64,000 nucleotides of DNA from positions 248,001 to 312,000 of the forward strand of contig NZ_JAKREU010000005.1 of assembly GCF_022664435.1 (NCBI RefSeq), given 5' to 3'. The notes beneath the pieces were generated by a model. It made no database searches. It saw only the letters and a program-made list of their open reading frames with translations, and had not been told where the DNA came from. Position 1 is the first letter of the stretch, and the number at the start of each line of letters is the position of its first letter. The DNA is from Sphingomonas panni (GTDB lineage: Bacteria > Pseudomonadota > Alphaproteobacteria > Sphingomonadales > Sphingomonadaceae). Below are positions 24,980 to 34,827 of the stretch, piece by piece. Both the position numbers and the translations under genes were made by a program.

Positions 24980-26575
24980 TCAGGCGGCGAACTGGTTCAT
25001 CGTATTGTGCGCGCCACCGGCCTTCAGCGCCGCGTCGCCCGCGAAATATTCCTTGTGGTCGTCGCCGATGTCCGACCCGCTCATATTCTGATGCTTCACA
25101 CAGGCGATCCCCTGGCGGATTTCCTGCCGCTGCACCCCCTTCACATAGCCGAGCATCGCCGCATCGCCGAAATATTCGCGCGCCAGATTGTCGGTACTGA
25201 GCGCAGCGGTGTGATAGGTCGGCAGCGTGATGAGGTGGTGGAAGATACCCGCGCGCGCGCTCGCATCGCGTTGGAACGTGCGGATCTTCTCATCGGCCTC
25301 CAGCGCCAGTTCGGTCGTGTCGTAATCGACGCCCATCAGCTTCGCCCGGTCATAGGCGGACACGTCGCGCCCTTCCTCGACCCAGCGATCATAGACCTGC
25401 TGGCGGAAATTGAGCGTCCAGTTGAAGCTGGGCGAGTTGTTATAGACCAGCTTGGCGTCGGGCACGACCGCCCGGATGCGATCGACCATCGACGCGATCT
25501 GTTCGATATGCGGCTTCTCGGTCTCGATCCATAGCAGGTCGGCACCGTTCTGCAGCGAGGTGATGCAGTCCAGCACGCAGCGGTCCGCCCCGGTGCCTTC
25601 GCGGAACTGGAACAGGTTGGATGCCAACCGCCTCGGCCGCACCAGCTGCCCGTCGCGCTCGATCACGACGTCACCGCGCAGGGAGGTCACATCCTCCACC
25701 GGCTCGCAATCGAGGAACGCATTATACTGGTCGCCCAGATCGCCCTTGGCCGTCGAATAGGCGATCTGCTTGGTCAGCCCTGCCCCCAGCGAATCGGTCC
25801 GCGTGACGATGATCCCGTCATCGACCCCCAGTTCGAGGAACGCGTAGCGACAGGCACGAACCTTCGCGAGGAAGTCCTCGTGCGGCACCGTCACCTTGCC
25901 GTCCTGATGCCCGCACTGTTTCTCGTCGCTGACCTGATTCTCGATCTGCAGTGCGCACGCCCCCGCCTCGATCATCTTCTTTGCCAGCAGATAGGTTGCC
26001 TCGGCATTGCCGAAGCCTGCGTCGATATCGGCGATGATCGGCACGACATGGGTTTCATATTGGTCGATCGCATTGCTCAACCGCTGCGCCTCCAGCGCGT
26101 TGCCGCTTTCGCGCGCCGCGTCGAGGTCGCGGAACAGCATCCCCAGTTCGCGCGCATCGGCCTGCTTCAGGAAGGTATAGAGTTCGGCGATCAGCGCCGG
26201 CACGCTGGTCTTCTCGTGCATCGACTGGTCGGGCAGCGGGCCGAACTCGCTGCGCAGCGCCGCCACCATCCAGCCGGACAGGTAGAGATACCGCCCCTTG
26301 GTCGTACCGAAATGCTTCTTGATCGAGATGATCTTCTGCTGGCCGATGAAGCCGTGCCAGCAGCCCAGCGACTGGGTGTAGGCCGCCGGGTCGGCGTCAT
26401 AGGCCGCCATGTCGCGCCGCATGACCGCGGCGGTATGGCGGGCGATGTCGATGCCGGTCAGGAAGCGGTTCTGTAACCGCATCCGCGCGACCGCTTCCGC
26501 ATCAATGCCGTCCCAGGTGCCGCGATGCTGCTGGATCAGGGATGCGGCGCGGGCCGCCTGTTCTTGATAGGTCAT
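24980..26575 (-). CDS. aceA: Isocitrate lyase
   Basis: A 531-residue enzyme that splits isocitrate to succinate and glyoxylate, the first step of the glyoxylate shunt used for growth on acetate and fatty acids. The active-site loop reads 'DEKQCGHQDGKV' (family KKCGH, one Lys replaced by Gln). 'PIIADIDAGFGNAEATYLLA' and 'LVYNNSPSFNW' are also conserved. The length is that of the long alphaproteobacterial form, about 100 residues more than the E. coli enzyme. A small co-directional gene and a perfect palindrome lie upstream. Confidence 0.95.
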   Translation of the reverse strand: MTYQEQAARAASLIQQHRGTWDGIDAEAVARMRLQNRFLTGIDIARHTAAVMRRDMAAYDADPAAYTQSLGCWHGFIGQQKIISIKKHFGTTKGRYLYLSGWMVAALRSEFGPLPDQSMHEKTSVPALIAELYTFLKQADARELGMLFRDLDAARESGNALEAQRLSNAIDQYETHVVPIIADIDAGFGNAEATYLLAKKMIEAGACALQIENQVSDEKQCGHQDGKVTVPHEDFLAKVRACRYAFLELGVDDGIIVTRTDSLGAGLTKQIAYSTAKGDLGDQYNAFLDCEPVEDVTSLRGDVVIERDGQLVRPRRLASNLFQFREGTGADRCVLDCITSLQNGADLLWIETEKPHIEQIASMVDRIRAVVPDAKLVYNNSPSFNWTLNFRQQVYDRWVEEGRDVSAYDRAKLMGVDYDTTELALEADEKIRTFQRDASARAGIFHHLITLPTYHTAALSTDNLAREYFGDAAMLGYVKGVQRQEIRQGIACVKHQNMSGSDIGDDHKEYFAGDAALKAGGAHNTMNQFAA

Positions 26576-26676
26576 GGTCGGTCCTTCGAATGCGGATGCC
26601 GTGCGGACGGCAGGGGGCGATCGCCGACGCGGTCGGGTCGCGCCGGCGATGGGCCGTTGTCAGGAAGAGGTGGCGC

Positions 26677-26767
26677 GGGCCTATTCCCCGCGCGCGAGGT
26701 CAGCCGCGACACGTCGAAGGCCAGCGAGGGCGCGGCGGGGCCTATTCCCCGCGCGCGAGGTCAGCCG
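26677..26767. repeat. 30-bp direct repeat, two copies 61 bp apart
   Basis: Two identical 30-bp copies occupy 26677-26706 and 26738-26767; the shared core is CTATTCCCCGCGCGCGAGG. The second copy overlaps the stop codon of the small gene upstream of aceA. This looks like a recent tandem duplication in the leader region of aceA. Confidence 0.8.
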
Positions 26768-26916
26768 AGCCGGCCGAGACGGTGGTAGAGGCTCGAGAAT
26801 TTCGACGAACGCGGCTCTTGCGCGATCTGCCGGACATAGGCGCCGACAGCTTCCTTCAGCAGGCCGAAATCCTCGGTCGAGAAAACGGCGCGGCTGCGTG
26901 GCGGCTCGTTGGTCAT
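26761..26916 (-). CDS. Small protein encoded upstream of aceA
   Basis: A 51-residue protein, MTNEPPRSRAVFSTEDFGLL..., ending 'SSLYHRLGRLG'. It is basic and mostly helical, with no signal peptide. It is encoded on the aceA strand 185 bp before the aceA start, with AAAGGG upstream of its ATG. The function is not known. The composition and spacing suggest a genuine small gene sharing the aceA promoter. Confidence 0.55.
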   Translation of the reverse strand: MTNEPPRSRAVFSTEDFGLLKEAVGAYVRQIAQEPRSSKFSSLYHRLGRLG

Positions 26917-26935
26917 GCTTCACACCCTTTCGCTT

Positions 26936-26954
26936 GTGGCGAACCATTCGCCAC
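26936..26954. promoter_or_regulatory. Perfect palindrome upstream of the aceA operon
   Basis: GTGGCGAACCATTCGCCAC has perfect 8-bp arms around CCA. It lies 19 bp upstream of the small gene that precedes aceA. It is a good candidate operator for the glyoxylate-shunt regulator; the regulator itself is not in this window. Confidence 0.6.
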
Positions 26955-27073
26955 CGATGACCGGTAATGAACATGACAAGACCGCCGCCGTAAACGCGTC
27001 AAGGGCCCGGAACAGTGTCGCGACGTGGTCGCAAACCGTCCCGGGCGCTGTCAGTCTGTCATTAATTTACAAC

Positions 27074-28264
27074 CTATGTCGCGCTGCGCTCCCAATCGGG
27101 CTTCAGCACGACCTTGGTGCAGCTGTTCTGCTCGTCGTGGAACTTGCGATACCCCTCGGGCGCATCCTCCAGCGCCATACGGTCGGAGATCATGAAGGTT
27201 GTGTCGATCTTGTCCTCCATGATTGCACTGAGCAGCCCAGGCAGGTAGCGCTGGACATGGGTCTGCCCGGTCTTGAGCGTCAGCCCCTTCTCCATGATCG
27301 AGCCGAATGGGAATTTGTCGATCAGCCCACCATAGACGCCGGGCACCGACACCCGGCCGCCTTTCCGGCACGCAACGATCGCCTGCCGCAGCGCGTGCGG
27401 CCGATCGGTGCCGAGGAAGGTCGACGCCTTGATCTGGTCGACGATATTGTCGACGAACATGCCATGGCTTTCGAGGCCGACGCTATCGATGACCGCATCG
27501 GGGCCGATCCCGCCGGTCATCGTCATCAGCGCGTCGTAGATATCGGTTTCCTCGAAGTTCAGCACTTCCGCGCCCAGACCCTTGGCCAGCGCCAGCCGGT
27601 GCGGGAAATGATCGATCGCGATGACCCGGTGCGCGCCCATCAGCAGCGCCGACTGGATCGCGAACAGCCCGACCGGGCCACAGCCCCAGACCGCAACGAT
27701 ATCGCCATCCTCGATATCGGCATTCTCCGCCGCCATCCATCCGGTCGGCAGGATGTCGGACAGGAACAGGACCTTCTCGTCGTCGACACCATCAGGTATT
27801 ACGATCGGCCCGACGTCGCTGAACGGCACGCGGACATATTCCGCCTGTCCGCCGGGATAGCCGCCGGTCATGTGGCTGTAGCCGAAAAGGGCCGACCCGA
27901 CCTGTCCCCATAATTCCTGCGCGATATCCTGATTGTCGGCCGGGTTGCCATTGTCGCAACCCGAATATTGCTGCTTCGAACAATGGTAGCAGCTGCCGCA
28001 GGCGATCACGAAGGGCACGACGACGCGCTGCCCCTTCTTCAAGGTCGATTTGGGGCCGGTTTCCACCACCTCGCCCATGAACTCATGGCCGAGAATATCT
28101 CCTGCTTTCATCGTCGGGATATAGCCGTCGTACAGGTGCAGGTCCGACCCGCAGATTGCGGTCGACGTGATCTTGATGATCGCATCGCGGGGGTTGATGA
28201 TCTCGGGATCGGGAACGGTATCGACGCGGACGTCGTGCTTGCCGTGCCAGGTAAGTGCGCGCAT
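27074..28264 (-). CDS. Zinc-dependent alcohol dehydrogenase
   Basis: A 396-residue medium-chain dehydrogenase. Catalytic-zinc ligands are in '[14 protein letters not shown]' and '[12 protein letters not shown]'. The structural-zinc region is '[16 protein letters not shown]', and the NAD-binding loop is '[20 protein letters not shown]'. The length and the insert after 'SGCDNGNP' match the formaldehyde-dehydrogenase-like subgroup. It oxidises an alcohol or aldehyde with NAD; the substrate is not determined. It is probably co-transcribed with the SRPBCC gene 14 bp upstream. Confidence 0.88.
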   Translation of the reverse strand: MRALTWHGKHDVRVDTVPDPEIINPRDAIIKITSTAICGSDLHLYDGYIPTMKAGDILGHEFMGEVVETGPKSTLKKGQRVVVPFVIACGSCYHCSKQQYSGCDNGNPADNQDIAQELWGQVGSALFGYSHMTGGYPGGQAEYVRVPFSDVGPIVIPDGVDDEKVLFLSDILPTGWMAAENADIEDGDIVAVWGCGPVGLFAIQSALLMGAHRVIAIDHFPHRLALAKGLGAEVLNFEETDIYDALMTMTGGIGPDAVIDSVGLESHGMFVDNIVDQIKASTFLGTDRPHALRQAIVACRKGGRVSVPGVYGGLIDKFPFGSIMEKGLTLKTGQTHVQRYLPGLLSAIMEDKIDTTFMISDRMALEDAPEGYRKFHDEQNSCTKVVLKPDWERSAT

Positions 28265-28278
28265 CGCCGGCTCCTTCT

Positions 28279-28857
28279 TTAAGACTTGGGTTCGCGGTTG
28301 GGCGGCGTGGTCGTCGCGATCTCGCCGGTTTCCATCAGCTGCTTGAAACGACGCAGGTCGCGTCGCGCCTGGATCGCCGGTTCCTGCTGCGTCACCTTGG
28401 CGACCAGCTTCCCGACGATGCCGGCGGGCGGCGAATAGGCGATCATCGCCGTGACCACCGTCCCGCGCGCCGGTCCGGCGTCGGTGAAGGACACCCAGCC
28501 GCTATTCGGTACATCGGCCTGTTCCGCGCGCCAGCCGATACGCTGGTCGGGCACGTCCTCGGTCACTACGGCATCCCATTCATAGGTGCCGTTGGGTCCG
28601 GCGACGCGCCAGTGCGACCGCTCGCGATCGACGACATCAATCCCCTCGACGTTCAGCATGAAGCTGGCGAGGTTTCCGAAGTCGCGCCAATAGGCATAGA
28701 GTTCAGACGCCGGACGGTTGATCGTCACCGCGACGCCCGATACCGACGATTCGCCCTGGGGCGCGGCGTCTGCACGTTCCTGTCGGTCCTTCGCGGTGAA
28801 GGCGGGTCCGTCGTCCCGTGCGATATCGCCGGGCAGTTCGGCTTGGGCCATGGCCAT
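28279..28857 (-). CDS. SRPBCC-family (polyketide cyclase/dehydrase-like) protein
   Basis: A 192-residue protein. After a ~40-residue polar leader it has the START-like fold: '[20 protein letters not shown]', '[20 protein letters not shown]', '[20 protein letters not shown]' and a long C-terminal helix. Members bind hydrophobic ligands; no enzyme activity can be inferred. Start at 28857 is behind GGGAG. It precedes the zinc dehydrogenase by 14 bp, a pairing often seen in stress-related operons. Confidence 0.8.
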   Translation of the reverse strand: MAMAQAELPGDIARDDGPAFTAKDRQERADAAPQGESSVSGVAVTINRPASELYAYWRDFGNLASFMLNVEGIDVVDRERSHWRVAGPNGTYEWDAVVTEDVPDQRIGWRAEQADVPNSGWVSFTDAGPARGTVVTAMIAYSPPAGIVGKLVAKVTQQEPAIQARRDLRRFKQLMETGEIATTTPPNREPKS

Positions 28858-29041
28858 GCTCTCCCGTCCGCCGGACCCGCGGCCCGGCTGATTGATCCAT
28901 GATAAACTATTGATCGGACGATATTTTTCGTTCGATACGGCCCCAACAACCGGGACTGCGGGCCGTTCCATCCCGGTGCCCGCTTTTCCCGGTGAACGCC
29001 CCGGATTTGCAGACGGACCGCATCGCGCTACACGCGCGGCC

Positions 29042-30481
29042 ATGCACGGTGCCCCGCTCACGCTCCACAATTCGCTGACGCGCAGCCTTCAGCGTTTCGA
29101 ACCGCTCGATCCAGCAAAGGGCGTCCGCGTCTATTCCTGCGGACCGACGGTCTATAATTACGCCCATATCGGCAATCTTCGTGCCTATGTGTTCACCGAC
29201 ACGTTGAGCCGCGTGCTGCGGTGGAAGGGCTATCCGCTCACCCATGTCATCAACATCACCGATGTCGGCCATCTGACGTCCGATGCCGATGCGGGCGACG
29301 ACAAGATGGAAGCGGCGGCAAAGGCCCGCGCCCAGTCCATCTGGGACATCGCGGCGCATTATACGGCCGCGTTCAAAGGCAATCTCAGCGACCTGAACAT
29401 CGACGAACCGACCCGCTGGTCGGTCGCGACCGACCATATCGCCGAGATGATCGCTTTCGCCGAAAAGATCGCCCCCGATCATTGTTACGAAATCGACAGC
29501 GGCCTGTATTTCGACAGCTCGACCGTGCCGCATTACGGCGCGCTGGCCGGCGGGCAGGACGATGCCGGCGAGGGCCGCATCGATCCGGTCGCGGGCAAGC
29601 GCCATCCGCAGGACTTCGCGATCTGGCGTAAGACCCCTGCCGGCGAGAGCCGCCAGATGGAATGGGATTCGCCCTGGGGCAAGGGCGCACCAGGTTGGCA
29701 TCTCGAATGCTCGGTGATGAGCATCAAATATCTGGGTGCGCCCTTCGACATCCATACCGGCGGGATCGACCACCGCGAGATCCACCATCCCAACGAGATC
29801 GCCCAGAACCAAGCCTATTGCGGTTGCGCCGACAGCGGTGCCGCCTTCTGGATGCACAACAACTTCCTGGTCGAACGATCGGGCAAGATGTCCAAGTCGA
29901 AGGGCGAGTTCACCACGCTGCAGACGCTGATCGACGGCGGCGTGCATCCCCTCGCCTATCGCCTGATGTGCCTGTCGGCGCAGTATCGTTCGGAACTGGA
30001 ATTTTCGGCGGACAATCTGCTCGCGGCGCTGACCCGGCTCAAGCGACTGGTGATGACCGTCGCCGCGCTCCGCGCCCGCGCGTCGGGTGAAGGCGATGCG
30101 GCCAAGGCAGCGGCCTATCGCGAGCGGCTGGACGCGGCGGTATCGGACGATCTCAACACGCCGCGCGCGCTACCGGTGCTGGACGAATTGCTGGCCGACA
30201 AGAAACTGACGCCCGCCGACCGTATCGCCGCGCTGGGCGATTTCGACGCGGTGCTGGGCCTCCGCCTTGCTACGCTCGACCGCGCCGACCTGCGCGTCCG
30301 CCCCGCCGACGCGACGATCGACGCGGAGACGATCGAAGCCCGCCTGACGGCCCGCCGCGAGGCCCGCGCCGCCAAGGACTTCGCGACGAGCGACACGATC
30401 CGCGACGAACTGACTGCCGCCGGGGTCGAGGTCATGGACGGCGATCCCCTTGGCTGGGACTGGCGCCCGACGCTGGCGTAA
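29042..30481 (+). CDS. cysS: Cysteinyl-tRNA synthetase
   Basis: A 479-residue class I tRNA synthetase that charges tRNA-Cys. The zinc-site cysteine and HIGH motif are in 'SCGPTVYNYAHIGNLRAYVF', the 'FDIHTGGIDHREIHHPNE' segment contributes further zinc ligands, and KMSKS is 'ERSGKMSKSKGEF'. Length is typical. I chose the ATG at 29042 because the protein then begins at the usual 'L.L.Nsltr' strand; the frame is open upstream. Confidence 0.95.
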   Translation: MHGAPLTLHNSLTRSLQRFEPLDPAKGVRVYSCGPTVYNYAHIGNLRAYVFTDTLSRVLRWKGYPLTHVINITDVGHLTSDADAGDDKMEAAAKARAQSIWDIAAHYTAAFKGNLSDLNIDEPTRWSVATDHIAEMIAFAEKIAPDHCYEIDSGLYFDSSTVPHYGALAGGQDDAGEGRIDPVAGKRHPQDFAIWRKTPAGESRQMEWDSPWGKGAPGWHLECSVMSIKYLGAPFDIHTGGIDHREIHHPNEIAQNQAYCGCADSGAAFWMHNNFLVERSGKMSKSKGEFTTLQTLIDGGVHPLAYRLMCLSAQYRSELEFSADNLLAALTRLKRLVMTVAALRARASGEGDAAKAAAYRERLDAAVSDDLNTPRALPVLDELLADKKLTPADRIAALGDFDAVLGLRLATLDRADLRVRPADATIDAETIEARLTARREARAAKDFATSDTIRDELTAAGVEVMDGDPLGWDWRPTLA

Positions 30482-30494
30482 CCGCACCATCATG

Positions 30495-30521
30495 GTCACC
30501 CCGGCCTTCATCCGGGGTGAC
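30495..30521. terminator. 10-bp perfect hairpin after cysS
   Basis: GTCACCCCGG, loop CCTTCAT, CCGGGGTGAC. It lies 13 bases after the cysS stop. It could end transcription, but the shape is also that of a REP-type palindrome dispersed in sphingomonad genomes. Confidence 0.6.
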
Positions 30522-30610
30522 GTGCCGGTGCGTGGGACCGACACAGCTAACCCCTTGCTCCCGCCCCCGCTTCCCCTTCATACCCTCCCCGCGAATCATC
30601 GGGGGTCGAT

Positions 30611-31051
30611 ATGCGGGGACAGGTGCTGGGCGTTGATCGGGACGGACGCGAGGGGCGGATCGCCGGCGACGACGGGCAGCGTTACTGGTTCGAACCCGAT
30701 GACTGGTCCGACCGGATCGGCCCCGCCGTGGGCGCGCAGGTCGATTTCGAAGTGTCCAACGGCCGTGCACTGCGCATCTATCACGTCCCCGGCACCGTCG
30801 CACCGCGCGCCGTTGCCGAACCGGCCCGTCGGCGTCCGCGCAAGGACAAGGTCGCGGCGATATTGTTCGCCTTCTTCCTCGGCACGCTCGGCATTCACCG
30901 CTTCTATCTGGGCCGTACCGGGTCGGGCCTGATCATGCTGTTGCTTAGCTGCACGCTGATCGGGCTGTTCGTCACCGGCCCCTGGGCGCTGATCGATGCG
31001 ATCCGGTATCTCGTCATGGACAATGACGATTTCCATCATCGCTATGGTTGA
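30611..31051 (+). CDS. TM2-domain membrane protein
   Basis: A 146-residue protein. Residues 1-60 form a small beta domain ('GRIAGDDGQRYWFEPDDW') of the kind that binds nucleic acid or ligands. The TM2 domain follows: 'AAILFAFFLGTLGIHRFYLG', 'TGSGLIMLLLSCTLIGLFV' and 'GPWALIDAIRYLV', two membrane helices joined by the conserved G-x-HRFYLG loop. The role is unknown. Confidence 0.85.
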   Translation: MRGQVLGVDRDGREGRIAGDDGQRYWFEPDDWSDRIGPAVGAQVDFEVSNGRALRIYHVPGTVAPRAVAEPARRRPRKDKVAAILFAFFLGTLGIHRFYLGRTGSGLIMLLLSCTLIGLFVTGPWALIDAIRYLVMDNDDFHHRYG

Positions 31052-31149
31052 TCGAAGCCGTCGATCGGGTCGATGAACCTTTCCTTCATTGCGCGAACGG
31101 CCCGTTTCGCGCATGGGAATTGCCCGAACCGACTTGGATGGAATGAGAC

Positions 31150-32523
31150 ATGGCCGCAATCTGGGCCCCCGACAGCTGGAAATCCGCCGAAGCGCGCCAG
31201 CTTCCGACCTATCCCGACGCGCAGGCGCTCGACGCCACGACCGCGCAGCTCGCCGGCTATCCGCCGCTCGTCTTCGCCGGCGAAGCGCGCAACCTGACCG
31301 CCGAACTGGCGCAGGTGGCGGAGGGTAAGGCGTTCCTGCTGCAGGGCGGCGATTGTGCCGAAAGCTTTGCGGAATTCCATCCCAACTATATTCGCGACAC
31401 CTTCCGCGTCATCCTGCAGATGGCGGTGGTGCTTACTTTCGCGTCGAAGCTGCCGACGGTGAAGGTCGGCCGCATGGCGGGCCAATTCGCCAAGCCGCGC
31501 TCGGCCGATACCGAGACGGTCGATGGCGTCGAACTCCCCAGCTATCGCGGCGACAATATCAACGACATCGCCTTCACCGCCGAAGGACGCGTGCCCGATC
31601 CGCAGCGGATGGTCCGCGCCTATTCGCAGGCGGCGGCCACGCTCAACCTGCTGCGCGCCTTCGCGACCGGCGGCTATGCGAACCTGCATCAGGTCCATCG
31701 CTGGACGCACGACTTCATGGGCCGGTCCCCATGGGCAAAGAAATACGCCGACGTGGCCGATCGCATCGGCGAGGCGCTCGACTTCATGGCGGCCTGCGGC
31801 ATCGACGCCGACAGCGTGCCACAGCTGAAGGCGACCAGCTTCTACACGAGCCACGAAGCGCTGCTGCTCCCCTACGAACAGGCGCTGACCCGGCAGGATT
31901 CGCTGACGGGCGACTGGTACGACACCTCGGCCCATTTCCTGTGGATCGGCGACCGCACCCGCTTCGACGGGTCGGCGCATGTCGAATTCCTGCGCGGCAT
32001 CGGCAACCCGATCGGCATCAAATGCGGCCCGACGCTGGAACCGGACGCGCTGCTGCGGATGCTCGACACGCTGAACCCGAACCGCATTGCCGGACGCATG
32101 ACACTGATCACGCGCTACGGCCATGACAAGATCGAGGCGGGCCTGCCAAAGCTGATCCGCGCGGTCCAGCGCGAGGGGCATCCGGTGGTGTGGTCGTGCG
32201 ACCCGATGCACGGCAACACCGTGAAAGCGACGACCGGCTACAAGACGCGGCCGTTCGACCGTATCCTTGCCGAAGTGCGCGGCTTCTTCGCCGTGCATCG
32301 GGCCGAGGGCAGCCATGCCGGCGGCATCCACGCCGAAATGACCGGGCAGAACGTCACCGAATGCACCGGCGGCGCGATCGCGGTCACCGAACAGTCGCTG
32401 GCGGATCGCTATCACACGCATTGCGACCCGCGCCTCAACGCCGGGCAGAGTCTCGAACTGGCGTTTCTGCTGGCCGAAATGCTCAACGACGAAATGGCGG
32501 AGCGTCGCAAGGACGCGGCGTAG
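31150..32523 (+). CDS. Class II 3-deoxy-7-phosphoheptulonate synthase
   Basis: A 457-residue plant-type (AroAII) DAHP synthase that condenses phosphoenolpyruvate and erythrose 4-phosphate at the entry to the shikimate pathway. Diagnostic segments are '[14 protein letters not shown]' (metal-binding Cys), '[14 protein letters not shown]', 'GFAAHRAEG'-like '[20 protein letters not shown]' and '[10 protein letters not shown]'. Length matches the family. It stands alone, with no other aro genes nearby. Confidence 0.93.
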   Translation: MAAIWAPDSWKSAEARQLPTYPDAQALDATTAQLAGYPPLVFAGEARNLTAELAQVAEGKAFLLQGGDCAESFAEFHPNYIRDTFRVILQMAVVLTFASKLPTVKVGRMAGQFAKPRSADTETVDGVELPSYRGDNINDIAFTAEGRVPDPQRMVRAYSQAAATLNLLRAFATGGYANLHQVHRWTHDFMGRSPWAKKYADVADRIGEALDFMAACGIDADSVPQLKATSFYTSHEALLLPYEQALTRQDSLTGDWYDTSAHFLWIGDRTRFDGSAHVEFLRGIGNPIGIKCGPTLEPDALLRMLDTLNPNRIAGRMTLITRYGHDKIEAGLPKLIRAVQREGHPVVWSCDPMHGNTVKATTGYKTRPFDRILAEVRGFFAVHRAEGSHAGGIHAEMTGQNVTECTGGAIAVTEQSLADRYHTHCDPRLNAGQSLELAFLLAEMLNDEMAERRKDAA

Positions 32524-32530
32524 CGCTCTT

Positions 32531-32627
32531 CGTCATCCCGGCGAAGGCCGGGATCCATGGATACGGAGCAATCGGCAAGAGCCGGAACGGCACCGTTCCA
32601 TGGATTCCGGCTTTCGCCGGAATGACG
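32531..32627. repeat. REPIN-like inverted REP pair
   Basis: Two 30-bp arms (32531-32560 and 32598-32627) are inverted copies matching at 27 of 30 positions. Each arm is itself a hairpin, for example CCCGGCGAAGGCCGGG. They lie between converging genes (DAHP synthase and paoC-like). This is the form of a REP doublet (REPIN) mobilised by a RAYT transposase encoded elsewhere; it may also serve as a bidirectional terminator. Confidence 0.75.
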
Positions 32628-32637
32628 GGCGTTGGGT

Positions 32638-34815
32638 TTAGCCCATCCCTGCCAACAACTTGTCGACGGTGATCGGATACTCCCGCACGCGCGTGCCACA
32701 CGCATTGTACACCGCATTGGCGATCGCGGCACCTACACCGCAAATCCCCAGTTCCCCGACACCCTTCGCCTTCATCGGCGACGAATAGGGGTCCTCCTCG
32801 TCGAGGAACACGACCTCCTGATGCGGAATGTCGGCATGGGTCGGCAGGTGATATTCCGCCAGATCATGGTTGATGAACCCGCCCAGTCGCGCATCGACCA
32901 CCAGTTCCTCGGTCAGCGCCGCTCCGACACCCATCGTCATCGCACCCAATATCTGGTTCCGCGCGGCCTTCGGGTTCAGGATGCGGCCGGCGGCGAACAC
33001 GCCCAACATCCGCCGAACGCGGACCTCGGCCGTATCGGCATCGACGCCGACCTCGACGAAATGCGCGCCGAAGGTCGCCTGCACGAATTTCTTCGTCAGG
33101 TCGCCGAACTCGATACGATCCTCGACCTCGATGCCCGCGCCGCCCGCCGCCTCGCCCAGCGCCACGGACTTGTTGCCCGACCACACCCGGCCATCGGCGA
33201 ACCGCGCCGTCGCGGGCTCGAACCCGACCGCCTCGGCGATACGGTCACGCAGCCCGACGCACGCCGCATAGACCCCGGCGGTCGAACTGTTCGCACCGAA
33301 CTGCCCCCCCGACCCGGCGGATACCGGAAAGCCCGACTCGCCCAGCCGGACCGTCACCTGTTCCAGCTCGACGCCCAGCATTTCCGCAGCGGTCTGCGCC
33401 AGGATCGTATAGCTGCCGGTGCCGATATCGGTCATGTCGGTCGTCACCTTCACCCGGCCATCGCCGGCAATGCCGACCCGCGCCGCCGACTTCAGCACCA
33501 TGTTGCCGCGATACGCCGCCGCCATGCCCATCCCGACCAGCCAGCGTCCTTCGCGCCGCTGCGCCGGCACAGGGGTCCGCGCGTTCCACCCGAAACGCTC
33601 CGCCCCCTCGCGCAGGCAACCGATCAGGTCGCGGTGCGAAAAGCGCCGCTCGGGCTTTTCGGGATCGACCTGCGTATCGTTCAGCACCCGCAACTCGACC
33701 GGATCGAGGTTCAGCTTCTCGGCCAACTCATCCATCGCCGCCTCGACCGCCATCATGCCGACCGCCTCGCCCGGCGCACGCATCGCGCTGGATTCGGGCA
33801 GGTTCAACTCGGCCAGCCATTCCGTTACCCGCCGATGCGGCGCGGCGTAGAGTTGCCGGGTCTGGGCCCCCGCCCCCTCCGGGCTGCCACCGGGCAGATC
33901 GCCCGACCAGCTTTCATGCGCGATCGCCTGCAACCGGCCATCGCTCGACGCGCCCAGCCGCAACCGTTGGATCGTCGACGACCGATGCGTCGTGTTGTTG
34001 AAGATTTGCGCCCGGCTCAGCACGACCTTCACAGGTCGCCCGATCTGCCGCGCGGCGACTGCGGCGAGAACCGCATCGGCCCGCACCCACAATTTGCCAC
34101 CAAAGCCGCCGCCGACATGGTGCGCCACGATCCGCACCTTGTCCTTCGGCATCTTCAGGATTTTCGCCATGTCGCGCGCCGCCCAGTCGACCATCTGGTT
34201 CGCGGTCCACAGCGTCAGCGCATCTCCTTCCCACGCAGCGATCGATGCATAGGGTTCCATCATCGCATGGGCATGGTCGGGCGTGGTATAGGTCGCATCA
34301 ACCTGCACCGGCGCATCGGCGAAGGCGCGATCGAAATCACCATGCGCGTTCGAGCGGAACGGCTTGTCCGCGCCCGCCTTCGCCGCGTCGGCTAGGTCGA
34401 ATGCACCATCGGCTGCGTCATACTCGATCCGCACCAGCCGCGAGGCGGAACGGGCCGCCTCAAAGCTCTCCGCCACGACGAACGCCGCCGCCTGCCCCAA
34501 CTGGTCGACTTGCGGCCCGGCGAGCATCGGCACCTTGTGATCGTCGCCGATTCCCAGCGGGCCGGCATTCTCGTGCGTGACTATGGCCAGCACCCCCGGC
34601 GCGGCCAGTGCCTCTGCTGCGTCGATCGACAATATGCGTCCGGTGGCGATGCTGGTGCCGACCACGACGCCATATACCTGACCCGGCACGGCGAACTCGG
34701 CAGCATAGGTCGCCTGCCCGGTGACCTTCAGCGGCCCTTCGATCCGGTCGGTGGGGCGGCCCAGCACCCGCATCGCGTCGGTTGGATTGGCGCCGGCCGC
34801 TTCGGTAAACTTCAT
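32638..34815 (-). CDS. paoC: PaoC-type molybdenum aldehyde oxidoreductase, large subunit
   Basis: A 725-residue xanthine-dehydrogenase-family molybdopterin subunit. Its length and order of motifs follow E. coli PaoC: 'VLGRPTDRIEGPLKVTGQAT', 'GGGFGGKLWVRADAVLAA', 'AMRAPGEAVGMMAVEAAMDE', 'TDMTDIGTGSYTILAQTAAE' and, near the C-terminus, 'SPMKAKGVGELGICG' with the catalytic Glu. PaoC oxidises aromatic aldehydes in the periplasm with an FeS subunit (PaoA) and an FAD subunit (PaoB). Neither partner gene is adjacent here: one side is mutL, the other converges with the DAHP synthase. It is an orphan in this window. Confidence 0.88.
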   Translation of the reverse strand: MKFTEAAGANPTDAMRVLGRPTDRIEGPLKVTGQATYAAEFAVPGQVYGVVVGTSIATGRILSIDAAEALAAPGVLAIVTHENAGPLGIGDDHKVPMLAGPQVDQLGQAAAFVVAESFEAARSASRLVRIEYDAADGAFDLADAAKAGADKPFRSNAHGDFDRAFADAPVQVDATYTTPDHAHAMMEPYASIAAWEGDALTLWTANQMVDWAARDMAKILKMPKDKVRIVAHHVGGGFGGKLWVRADAVLAAVAARQIGRPVKVVLSRAQIFNNTTHRSSTIQRLRLGASSDGRLQAIAHESWSGDLPGGSPEGAGAQTRQLYAAPHRRVTEWLAELNLPESSAMRAPGEAVGMMAVEAAMDELAEKLNLDPVELRVLNDTQVDPEKPERRFSHRDLIGCLREGAERFGWNARTPVPAQRREGRWLVGMGMAAAYRGNMVLKSAARVGIAGDGRVKVTTDMTDIGTGSYTILAQTAAEMLGVELEQVTVRLGESGFPVSAGSGGQFGANSSTAGVYAACVGLRDRIAEAVGFEPATARFADGRVWSGNKSVALGEAAGGAGIEVEDRIEFGDLTKKFVQATFGAHFVEVGVDADTAEVRVRRMLGVFAAGRILNPKAARNQILGAMTMGVGAALTEELVVDARLGGFINHDLAEYHLPTHADIPHQEVVFLDEEDPYSSPMKAKGVGELGICGVGAAIANAVYNACGTRVREYPITVDKLLAGMG

Positions 34816-34827
34816 GGCGTTACTTCC

